From a virus, in IMG/VR virus record IMGVR_UViG_3300027902_000011, positions 1 through 59,783 of that record: a stretch of DNA of 59,783 nucleotides; one strand, 5' to 3'. The translations under genes were made by a program, and so were the position numbers. Shown one piece after another: positions 21,963-27,044 of the stretch (its first letter is position 1; each line of letters starts with the position of its first letter). The notes under the pieces are model-generated. The model did no database searches, had not been told where the DNA came from, and saw nothing but the letters and a program-made list of their open reading frames with translations.

Positions 21963-22530
21963 GTTGTCTTGTTTTTGCTAAAGTTGTTCGTATTTTTTGC
22001 TTTGTTTCTTCGGAGCGCGGTTTACCGAACATTGGATTATTTTTGCCGGCAATCGCAGGTCTTGGACCTTTTAACCGTTCAATCGTCTCCGGTTTGTGTT
22101 TTTTACCAGTCCAACTTTTGTTACCCAGTCTCTTTTTACGTTGTGCTTCTGAATTGTGCAACTTTTCAGAATTTTTCTGAATCCACAGTTTTACTTGTTG
22201 TTTGTGGAACTCAGACTGTTTTTTGCCTTTAAACCCTGGTGATAAATTGCTGTTGATGTAGCCCCAACCGCCTTTGCCACCTGGGCACAAGTTGTAATTG
22301 GTCTCGCGATCTGGAACTACCATGATCCGCTCAGCGAGATTGATGTCGCCTTCGTTGTTTGCCTCGATCAAGATCTCAGTCTTGAAGTTCTCGATGCCGT
22401 ACTTCTTGATAGACCGCTTAAGCAACTTACCAGACCCCATGTAGCCGTCGTTGACGTCTCGAGTCTTGTGTTTGCCGATGTAGTACTTGCCGTTGACTAG
22501 ACAAGTGGTTTTGTAGATCACGTAGTGCAT
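21937..22530 (-). CDS. GIY-YIG homing endonuclease (SegB-like), 3' end in tRNA-like gene
   Basis: 197 aa. Catalytic module HYVIYKTTCLVNGKYYIGKH with DGYMGSGKLLKRSIKKYG and a Glu in NLAERIMV; NUMOD3-like basic repeats follow (SEFHKQQV, RSEETKQKI). About 64% identical by eye in the first 90 residues to its paralogue at 24184. Its stop codon lies in the anticodon loop of the downstream tRNA-like gene. A ribosome-site-sequestering hairpin with the late box in its loop precedes it. Confidence 0.9.
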   Translation of the reverse strand: MHYVIYKTTCLVNGKYYIGKHKTRDVNDGYMGSGKLLKRSIKKYGIENFKTEILIEANNEGDINLAERIMVVPDRETNYNLCPGGKGGWGYINSNLSPGFKGKKQSEFHKQQVKLWIQKNSEKLHNSEAQRKKRLGNKSWTGKKHKPETIERLKGPRPAIAGKNNPMFGKPRSEETKQKIRTTLAKTRQRASNLRDS

Positions 22531-22583
22531 TTAGTTGCCTCCTAGCAGAGGATAGCGGTCAAGCTATTTATCGTGCTAGGAGG
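22531..22583 (-). promoter_or_regulatory. Ribosome-site hairpin enclosing a late promoter
   Basis: Arms CCTCCTAGCA and TGCTAGGAGG (22583-22574/22547-22538) form a 10-bp stem that buries GGAGG. GATAAATA (22572-22565) is in the loop. A transcript from that box lacks the 5' arm, leaving the ribosome site free; read-through RNA folds it shut. Confidence 0.8.
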
Positions 22584-22589
22584 TCTATG

Positions 22590-22663
22590 TAGACCAGGTG
22601 GGGTACGATCCCACATAAATCCGATTAAAAGTCGGAGCCGTAGCCAATTCCGGTCACTGGTCC
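22590..22663 (-). tRNA. tRNA-Lys (UUU), CCA not encoded
   Basis: Acceptor GGACCAG/CTGGTCT, anticodon arm TCCGA-CTTTTAA-TCGGA. The 3' end reads A-CATAG, so CCA is missing. The endonuclease leader hairpin begins a few nt downstream. Confidence 0.8.
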
Positions 22664-22729
22664 ATGAGGCTAATCCAAGTCCCGCTGACTTTGATCGGGT
22701 GAAGAGCATCTGCTCAACTTGAACGGTGT
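22664..22729 (-). other. tRNA spacer, 66 nt
   Basis: Longer than normal spacers. Contains GAGCA/TGCTC and CCCG/CGGG short stems. No tRNA or ORF seen. Confidence 0.3.
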
Positions 22730-22803
22730 TGGTACGCGTGGTAGGTACTGCCCCTACTTGCAAACGGTTATCGGCCGCTTCCTTCGCTTCTGAGATCACG
22801 CGT
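22730..22803 (-). tRNA. tRNA-Ile (GAU), C33
   Basis: Acceptor ACGCGTG/CACGCGT, anticodon loop CCGATAA with C in place of the near-universal U33, T-arm GTAGG-GGCAGTA-CCTAC, CCA encoded. Confidence 0.7.
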
Positions 22804-22807
22804 GTGT

Positions 22808-22882
22808 TGGTGCGTCTTGTAGGAGTCGGACCTACTGCTTCCACCATGTCGGGGTGGCACTCTACCGATGAGTTAAAGACGC
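22808..22882 (-). tRNA. tRNA-Val (GAC), C33
   Basis: Acceptor GCGTCTT/AAGACGC, anticodon arm CCACC-CCGACAT-GGTGG with C33, T-loop TCCGACT, CCA encoded. Confidence 0.75.
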
Positions 22883-22888
22883 TTGAAT

Positions 22889-22962
22889 TGGTAGTCCCTG
22901 ACGGAATCGAACCATCGTGGCCGCCATGTAAGAGCGGTGTTCTCCCATTGAACTAAGGGACC
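22889..22962 (-). tRNA. tRNA-Val (UAC)
   Basis: Acceptor GGTCCCT/AGGGACT, loop CTTACAT, T-loop TTCGATT, CCA encoded. Confidence 0.85.
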
Positions 22963-22973
22963 GTGAAGTTAAA

Positions 22974-23249
22974 GCACGAAACTAATAAGCCGGATTCTGT
23001 ATAAGATGATCATCTGACTTGATCTACGGTTGCCCGCAGATTCTTTGCCACAACCCGGAACTCAACGGCTGATACTATCCTCGTTCCTGTTTGTGTCGCT
23101 CCCGATAGAGAATGGCACGTTTCACCCGAACTTAATCGGCTCGTTTCTGTTCCTCTAATCCTCAGGTTACCCTGGATGGTTGTTAACCACTATCGTGTAT
23201 CTTGGAGTCCGGACTTTCCTCCCCGTAGGGCGATCATCTGGTTTCGTGC
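22974..23249 (-). ncRNA. rnpB: RNase P RNA (phage-encoded rnpB)
   Basis: About 276 nt. P1: 5' GCACGAAAC pairs perfectly with 3' GTTTCGTGC. P2: GATGATC pairs with GATCATC. Conserved core: GGGGAGGAAAGTCCGGACTC (5' P3/P4 region), ACAGAAAC (CR-II), GGGTGAAACG, AACAGGAACGAGG, TAGATCAAGTCAG (compare TAGATGAATGACTG in E. coli) and ACAGAATCCGGCTTAT (P4 3' strand). The catalytic RNA cleaves 5' leaders from pre-tRNAs, and it lies in the middle of the tRNA operon, 11 nt from tRNA-Val. It is shorter than host type A RNAs (about 350-400 nt), with reduced peripheral helices. The endonuclease frame covers its first 60 nt. Confidence 0.92.
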
Positions 23250-23657
23250 TTTAATAGATTCAGATATTTTTTTTCGATGTTCAGGGGTTAATGCTTCTTT
23301 CTTCTTTTTGTTGTGTTTCCGTTTTCGTAAACTTTCTAAATTTTTAGGACTTAGAGAACCACCATATTTTTTAGATAATTTAAGCATGACTTCTGAAAGT
23401 TTTCTTTTATGTTCTAAACTTTTAGGAATATTTTTATTGGCTCGACCTGCATTCTTTTGTATCTCATAGATCAATTCTTGTTTAGTTATCATTCCACTAA
23501 GAGATAACCATGCACTTTTATCTTGCCATTCTCCCAATTCTTCATATCTAATTCTATGAAGGAAGGCATGTAATGTCACATTGCAACGTAACAGATTTCG
23601 CGGAGTATTAGTTCCGCCAGCATGTTCTGGTATTATATGGTGCATGTGCCAAAGCAT
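23190..23657 (-). CDS. HNH homing endonuclease, 3' end inside RNase P RNA
   Basis: 155 aa. HNH core MHHIIPEHAGGTNTPRNLLR with NVTLHAFLHRIRYEELG, then NUMOD3-like repeats (LEHKRKLSEVML, PEHRKKISESI). The last ~20 codons are the 5' end of the RNase P RNA gene; the tail GGKSGLQDTR is the translation of the universal GAGGAAAGTCC region. A GATAAATA late box 4 nt before ATG 23657 predicts a near-leaderless late message. Paralogues are at 43547 and 56585. Confidence 0.9.
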   Translation of the reverse strand: MLWHMHHIIPEHAGGTNTPRNLLRCNVTLHAFLHRIRYEELGEWQDKSAWLSLSGMITKQELIYEIQKNAGRANKNIPKSLEHKRKLSEVMLKLSKKYGGSLSPKNLESLRKRKHNKKKKEALTPEHRKKISESIKARNQMIALRGGKSGLQDTR

Positions 23658-23660
23658 AAT

Positions 23661-23798
23661 TTATTTATCCTTAGGTATTTCATTTGCACAACTAAATGGT
23701 TGATCTTGGCAGAGGATGATACGATGATCCACATAATGGACATCTTGGCGCTTCAGCTTGATCCTCTTGAGTCCCTGGTCACATAGAGTGCAGGCCAT
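23661..23798 (-). CDS. Small Cys-rich protein (45 aa)
   Basis: MACTLCDQGLKRIKLKRQDVHY and on, with an early CxxC and two further cysteines. ATG 23798 has AGGA 7 nt upstream. It lies between tRNA-Leu (UAA) and the RNase-P-linked endonuclease, and its 3' end overlaps that gene's late box. Possibly a small zinc-binding protein; function unknown. Confidence 0.5.
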   Translation of the reverse strand: MACTLCDQGLKRIKLKRQDVHYVDHRIILCQDQPFSCANEIPKDK

Positions 23799-23810
23799 GA
23801 TATTTCCTTT

Positions 23811-23887
23811 TGGTGTCCAAGGTGGGATTCGAACCCACAGCATCCTACGTTTTAAGCGCGGGTGGTCTGCCAGTTGCCTACTCGGAC
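23811..23887 (-). tRNA. tRNA-Leu (UAA)
   Basis: Acceptor GTCCGAG/CTTGGAC, loop CTTAAAA, T-loop TTCGAAT, CCA encoded. Confidence 0.8.
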
Positions 23888-23892
23888 TTGAT

Positions 23893-23968
23893 TGGTACCC
23901 CAGCCGGGAGTCGGACCCGGACTCAACTGCTTTTGAGGCAGTCCGCTTTGCCCTTTGCGTACTGGGGT
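23893..23968 (-). tRNA. tRNA-Leu (CAA)
   Basis: Acceptor ACCCCAG/CTGGGGT, anticodon arm ACTGC-CTCAAAA-GCAGT, T-loop TCCGACT, CCA encoded. Confidence 0.85.
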
Positions 23969-23971
23969 GAT

Positions 23972-24049
23972 TGGTGTTCCGAGTGAGATTCGAACTCACA
24001 CTGTACGGCTTCTGAGACCGTTGTCTGCTGCCAGTTGGACTACCGGAAC
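23972..24049 (-). tRNA. tRNA-Leu (CAG)
   Basis: Acceptor GTTCCGG/TCGGAAC, anticodon arm ACGGT-CTCAGAA-GCCGT, T-loop TTCGAAT, CCA encoded. Confidence 0.85.
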
Positions 24050-24143
24050 TTGAATTTCGTCCCTGTTTTTAATGAGGTGCCGGGAACCTCAACCGGTAAG
24101 CACAAGAGCAGATCTAGAAACCGCTCAATAGTAATCCGGCAAT
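24050..24143 (-). other. Spacer with tRNA-like hairpins
   Basis: Contains GCCGG...CCGGC pairing over about 61 nt and a hairpin GCGG-T-TTCTAGA-T-CTGC whose loop would present CTA as anticodon (reads UAG). Acceptor pairing is only five base pairs and CCA is not encoded, so a functional tRNA is doubtful. Confidence 0.3.
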
Positions 24144-24220
24144 TGGTGCGAGCCGGGGGAGTTGAACCCCCAACCACATGGTTCTAAACCATGCCGCTTT
24201 GCCTGTTTGCGTAGGCTCGC
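24144..24220 (-). tRNA. tRNA-Leu (UAG), overlapped by an endonuclease gene
   Basis: Acceptor GCGAGCC/GGCTCGC, anticodon arm CATGG-TTTAGAA-CCATG, T-loop TTCAACT, CCA encoded. The endonuclease's stop codon TAG (24184-24186) is the anticodon itself. Confidence 0.88.
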
Positions 24221-24792
24221 TTTAATGATTCTGAGATGCGGCGTTTTGTTTCTTCAGACCGTGATTTTCCATATTGAGAATTTTTTGGCCCAACATGCTT
24301 TCCAATGTGCGAACGACGCATCTTTTGTTTTGTAACGTCAGAGTGTTTTTTACCTCTCCACCATTCTTGAGATATTTGTTGTGCTAAAAGCATATTCTTA
24401 ATAGCAGATTTACGACGCTTTTCGGTGAATGGTTTTTTTACAAGAATATCTCTACAAACTTTAGCGGCCGCCCGGCGTTGTGCTAGCGGATGGGCTAAAC
24501 CATTAGCATTGACATATCCCCAGCCGCCATGGCCACCTGGACATAGGTTGTAATTAGTCTCGCGATCTGGAACGACCAAGATGCGCTCGGCAAGATTTAT
24601 GTCGTACTCGTTATTAGTTTCTATGATGACTTCGGTTACAAAATTCTCGATGCCATACTTCTTGATGGCCTGCTTAAGCAACTTACCAGACCCCATATAG
24701 CCGTCGTAAGGGTAGCGCTTCTTGAGTTTGTGTTTACCGATGTAGTACTTGCCGTTGACGAGACAAGTCGTCTTATAGATCACATAGTGCAT
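24184..24792 (-). CDS. GIY-YIG homing endonuclease (SegB-like), stops at a tRNA anticodon
   Basis: 202 aa. HYVIYKTTCLVNGKYYIGKHK, DGYMGSGKLLKQAIKKYG and NLAERILV form the GIY-YIG module; basic NUMOD3-like repeats follow (SDVTKQKMRRSH, RSEETKRRIS). The last 12 codons lie in the 5' half of tRNA-Leu (UAG), ending on its anticodon. The leader hairpin has the late box as its exact loop. Paralogue at 21937. Confidence 0.9.
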   Translation of the reverse strand: MHYVIYKTTCLVNGKYYIGKHKLKKRYPYDGYMGSGKLLKQAIKKYGIENFVTEVIIETNNEYDINLAERILVVPDRETNYNLCPGGHGGWGYVNANGLAHPLAQRRAAAKVCRDILVKKPFTEKRRKSAIKNMLLAQQISQEWWRGKKHSDVTKQKMRRSHIGKHVGPKNSQYGKSRSEETKRRISESLKRAYANRQSGMV

Positions 24793-24828
24793 TTAGTTAC
24801 CTCCAGGACTATTTATCGTCCTGGAGGT
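24793..24828 (-). promoter_or_regulatory. Perfect hairpin whose loop is the late promoter
   Basis: ACCTCCAGGAC/GTCCTGGAGGT (24828-24818/24809-24799), 11 bp, with loop GATAAATA (24817-24810). A late transcript would start about at the GGAGG of the 3' arm, freeing it. Longer transcripts would hide it. Confidence 0.85.
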
Positions 24829-24829
24829 C

Positions 24830-24901
24830 TGTGCAAGGGGCGTAGGAATTGAACCCACTCTTGTGAGGTTGGAGCTCACCGTGCTACCGTAACACTTGCC
24901 C
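24830..24901 (-). tRNA. tRNA-Trp (CCA), altered 3' end
   Basis: Anticodon arm GTGAG-CTCCAAC-CTCAC and T-arm GTGGG-TTCAATT-CCTAC are sound. The acceptor can pair GGGCAAG/CTTGCAC only with one mismatch and four extra nt, and CCA is not encoded. The junction with the endonuclease leader may have replaced the original end. Confidence 0.65.
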
Positions 24902-24904
24902 GAT

Positions 24905-24978
24905 TGGTACCGAGTGTAGGGATCGAACCTACTTTTCCGGGTCCACAGCCCAGCGTTCTACCATTGAACTAAAACGGC
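24905..24978 (-). tRNA. tRNA-His (GUG)
   Basis: Anticodon arm CTGGG-CTGTGGA-CCCGG, D- and T-arms standard, CCA encoded. The acceptor has two mismatches near its base. Confidence 0.78.
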
Positions 24979-24983
24979 GTGAT

Positions 24984-25058
24984 TGGTGCCGATCAGAGGA
25001 ATCGAACCCCTGCACCTCGCTTACAAAACGAGGCCTCTGCCACTAAGGTTAGATCGGC
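24984..25058 (-). tRNA. tRNA-Thr (UGU)
   Basis: Acceptor GCCGATC/GATCGGC, anticodon arm CTCGT-TTTGTAA-GCGAG, T-loop TTCGATT, CCA encoded. Confidence 0.85.
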
Positions 25059-25067
25059 GTGATTCTG

Positions 25068-25133
25068 GGAGACACTCAAGCGCCCGCTCAAGTGCTCCGG
25101 CGAGTAGACTCTGGACCGGGCGGTCCTCTCTAC
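25068..25133 (-). ncRNA. Two-hairpin RNA with complementary loops
   Basis: Hairpin 1 (25133-25104): GTAGA and GGACC stems around loop GCCC. Hairpin 2 (25098-25068): GGAG and CACTTGAGC stems around loop GGGC, the latter stem using two G-U pairs valid only in the minus-strand RNA. The loops are complementary, so a kissing contact is possible. It sits where a tRNA would be expected. Function unknown. Confidence 0.5.
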
Positions 25134-25138
25134 CGTGA

Positions 25139-25214
25139 TGGTGCCGACTGCAGGAATCGAACCCGCGGCCTCTACCTTACGAGGGGAGCGCTCTACCATT
25201 TGAGCTAAGCCGGC
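25139..25214 (-). tRNA. tRNA-Thr (CGU)
   Basis: Acceptor GCCGGCT/AGTCGGC, loop CTCGTAA, T-loop TTCGATT, CCA encoded. Confidence 0.85.
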
Positions 25215-25582
25215 TTGAAAGTATTTCAGTCTCGCTGGAAACCAGAGCGCGCCCTCTTGGGCCGACCTACCAGTCAAGTACCGTGAACCGGGCGTGCCAT
25301 GACAGCACGCATGCGATCCACTTGAACATTAGGTAGAGGGTGGAGGGAGAACTTGAGTGGGTTCCTCGACCCTCTGCCTAATGTGGCAGAGGAAAGAACC
25401 CTCTGCCGGTTAGGCGATATATGTCCCTTGGGGGGACAAGAAGCTATCACGCGCTTCCGAGCACCAGCCTAGTGCTGGTTTCGATATGCGCTTGGTATTA
25501 TGTCTGACCGCTCGGGTCATCTTGCTTCCTACTTTAGTTGCTGGTCGGAACTTACCCGACAAGGAATCGTCCATTGCTTCTA
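25215..25582 (-). ncRNA. Structured leader of the tRNA operon with a 23S rRNA-like segment
   Basis: 368 nt between the second operon promoter and the first tRNA, without a plausible gene. Stems include GGCAGAGG/CCTCTGCC, a 14-bp ATTAGG... stem around 25331-25386, TGTCCC/GGGACA, ACCAGC/GCTGGT, TGACC/GGTCA and GCGTGC/GCACGC. Positions 25567-25543 read as the conserved 23S rRNA segment containing TTGTCGGGTAAGTTCCGAC. Probably transcribed and processed; role unknown. Confidence 0.5.
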
Positions 25583-25611
25583 TATATATCACGACGCGGA
25601 ATAGATGTCAA
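25583..25611 (-). promoter_or_regulatory. tRNA-operon promoter, proximal
   Basis: -35 TTGACA (25611-25606), 17-nt spacer ending CGTGA, -10 TATATA (25588-25583). Confidence 0.85.
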
Positions 25612-25677
25612 CTCGCGACAACTTTTTTTCCGGGTCTTTTCTCGAACGATCGGTGCCGGTGCATCAATCGTAGACAG

Positions 25678-25706
25678 ATAGTACACTATTCACGGTTATT
25701 TGTCAA
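25678..25706 (-). promoter_or_regulatory. tRNA-operon promoter, distal
   Basis: -35 TTGACA (25706-25701), 17-nt spacer ending AGTG, -10 TACTAT (25683-25678), in tandem 95 bp upstream of the proximal one. Confidence 0.8.
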
Positions 25707-25728
25707 CCAGTTATTTTGTTCAACGATA

Positions 25729-25962
25729 TCAAGCACTTAGGTCGCGGCGCTGGATTATGTAGTACTTGTCGGGCTTCTCGAGCACCATGAAGAGCCTGGC
25801 GTAGGGGTCGAGTATCTTCTCGCCGTCTATCCTGACGGCGCCCTGCTCGATGGCGCGGCGCGCCTCGGACTTGGTCTTACACAGACCAGCGAGCACGTAC
25901 AGCTCGGCGACTTCTTTGCCGACCGGGGGTACCCGAGATTCTGATGCGATCAACGGTATCAT
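25729..25962 (-). CDS. S4-domain RNA-binding protein
   Basis: 77 aa if started at ATG 25962, which lies just past the hairpin ending the upstream gene. VAELYVLAGLCKTKSEARRA, IEQGAVRIDGEKILDP is a compact S4 fold as in the tail of tyrosyl-tRNA synthetase and ribosomal S4. It might bind structured RNA. It sits immediately upstream of the tRNA operon promoters. The longer frame (to 26118) overlaps the upstream gene and is not preferred. Confidence 0.65.
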   Translation of the reverse strand: MIPLIASESRVPPVGKEVAELYVLAGLCKTKSEARRAIEQGAVRIDGEKILDPYARLFMVLEKPDKYYIIQRRDLSA

Positions 25963-25970
25963 CTTTGTCG

Positions 25971-25994
25971 GGGGAGGGCGCCGGCCCTCCCCCT
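25971..25994 (-). other. GC-rich hairpin after the CHAP-like gene
   Basis: Stem GGGGGAGGGC/GCCCTCCCCC with a 4-nt loop, in the 38-nt gap between the 26000 and 25962 genes. No T-tract follows, so it may be an mRNA 3' stabiliser or carry the ribosome site (GGAGGG) of the S4 gene. Confidence 0.5.
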
Positions 25995-25999
25995 CGTCG

Positions 26000-26578
26000 T
26001 TAGTAGGCCTGTGCGACCTGAGTGTAGCGATGACCGCGATGCCGCGAGGCATAGCGGGTGCGACGGGTGTTATGACCGGCGCTCGCTGTTCTTGAGTAAC
26101 CAGCGGTCGGTTCGACATACGCGACTAGGTTCTTGCATATGTCTCGCACGTACTGGCCCTTCTCGTCTGCCACGACTGCGTGGCACCCGTCGACGACCTG
26201 GACAATGCGGGACACGTGCCCCGGACCGTACCCGTCGCCGCCGCCTCGGCCGTGTCGCGACTGTACGACCACGGCACCAGCGTGAGCAGTAGTGTGGGGA
26301 AAGTCATCGGCCCACTTGAGGGCGATGTTGCTGCCGACGCCGTAGTGCGCTCGCTGCGTAGCGCCGCAGACGAGACCGTGCAGGCCCCCTCTTCGTTGCT
26401 TGCGAGCAGACATGGTAACTACTTCGTTCTGAGCTGTCTCAGTCTGAGTAGCCGGCTTGACATCGCATCCCGCACAAACTACCGGTTTGGGCTGGGGACG
26501 CTGCTTCGCCTCTGCGGACCCTGCGGTGATGGCGATAGATGCCGCTGCCAGGATCGGCAGCAGTACTTTCGTAATCAT
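26000..26578 (-). CDS. Exported CHAP-like protein
   Basis: 192 aa. Signal peptide (LLPILAAASIAITAGSAEA), a linker with CAGC, then a C-terminal part: LVCGATQRAHYGVGSNIALKW, AGAVVVQSRHG, GPGHVSRIVQVVDGCHAVVADEKGQYVRDIC. This matches the layout of small CHAP/TIGR02594-type cell-wall amidases of alphaproteobacteria (Cys and His separated by about 60 residues). The call is tentative. ATG 26578 has AAGGAG upstream. Confidence 0.55.
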   Translation of the reverse strand: MITKVLLPILAAASIAITAGSAEAKQRPQPKPVVCAGCDVKPATQTETAQNEVVTMSARKQRRGGLHGLVCGATQRAHYGVGSNIALKWADDFPHTTAHAGAVVVQSRHGRGGGDGYGPGHVSRIVQVVDGCHAVVADEKGQYVRDICKNLVAYVEPTAGYSRTASAGHNTRRTRYASRHRGHRYTQVAQAY

Positions 26579-26693
26579 CGTTTAACTCTCCTTATCTTGT
26601 TACACAGACAAACCCGATTGAGTTTATCCTTTGCTCACAAATCACCCACGACATCATTGACGTTTTTACAAGTTAAATTGTGGGGGATAGTCT

Positions 26694-26771
26694 ATTTATG
26701 TTGAGAAAACATAAATAAGAAGCCGGTCGCGGATTGGAGTCCCACCGGCACTAACCTTGGAGGAGGCCAGC
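26694..26771 (+). promoter_or_regulatory. Divergent late boxes and conserved leader hairpin, copy 4
   Basis: TATTTATG (26694-26701) is a late box for the minus gene. CATAAATA (26710-26717) serves the plus endonuclease. The leader follows with GCCGGT/ACCGGC (26722-26727/26744-26749), inner GGA/TCC, CTAACC, and GGAGGAGG before ATG 26772. Confidence 0.8.
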
Positions 26772-27044
26772 ATGCTCCCTATTTATTTGTATATCAAGAC
26801 CCATCGTAAAACTGGGTTAAAGTATCTCGGAAAGACAACTCAAGATCCTTTCAAATACGAAGGTTCTGGCACATATTGGAAGAACCATCTTAAAAAGCAC
26901 GGTAATGATGTAGAAACTTACGTTATTGGCGCATTTTCGTCAAAGAAAATAGTGACTATAGCAGGACGATATCATTCTGCATGGTTAGATATCGTTGAAA
27001 GCAATGAATGGACAAATCTTATACCAGTTACTTGCTTCGAATAG
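26772..27044 (+). pseudogene. Truncated GIY-YIG homing endonuclease
   Basis: 90 aa against 204-229 aa in its paralogues (8045, 31571). The catalytic module YLYIKTHRKTGLKYLGKTT and GSGTYWKNHLKKHG is intact, but the whole C-terminal DNA-binding region is missing. The frame ends at WTNLIPVTCFE, the last codons being antisense to a small early gene. The leader hairpin is intact. Likely the product of a deletion that fused it to neighbouring DNA. Confidence 0.75.

Noticed and set aside
17689-25214. CRISPR array suspected from regular spacing and repeated attggt and gaatcgaaccc motifs
   Set aside because: The repeats are tRNA 3' CCA ends and T-loops, not CRISPR repeats.
26000-26118. Longer start for the S4-domain gene (to 26118)
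   Set aside because: Would overlap 119 nt of the CHAP-like gene; the ATG at 25962 just after the hairpin is more economical.
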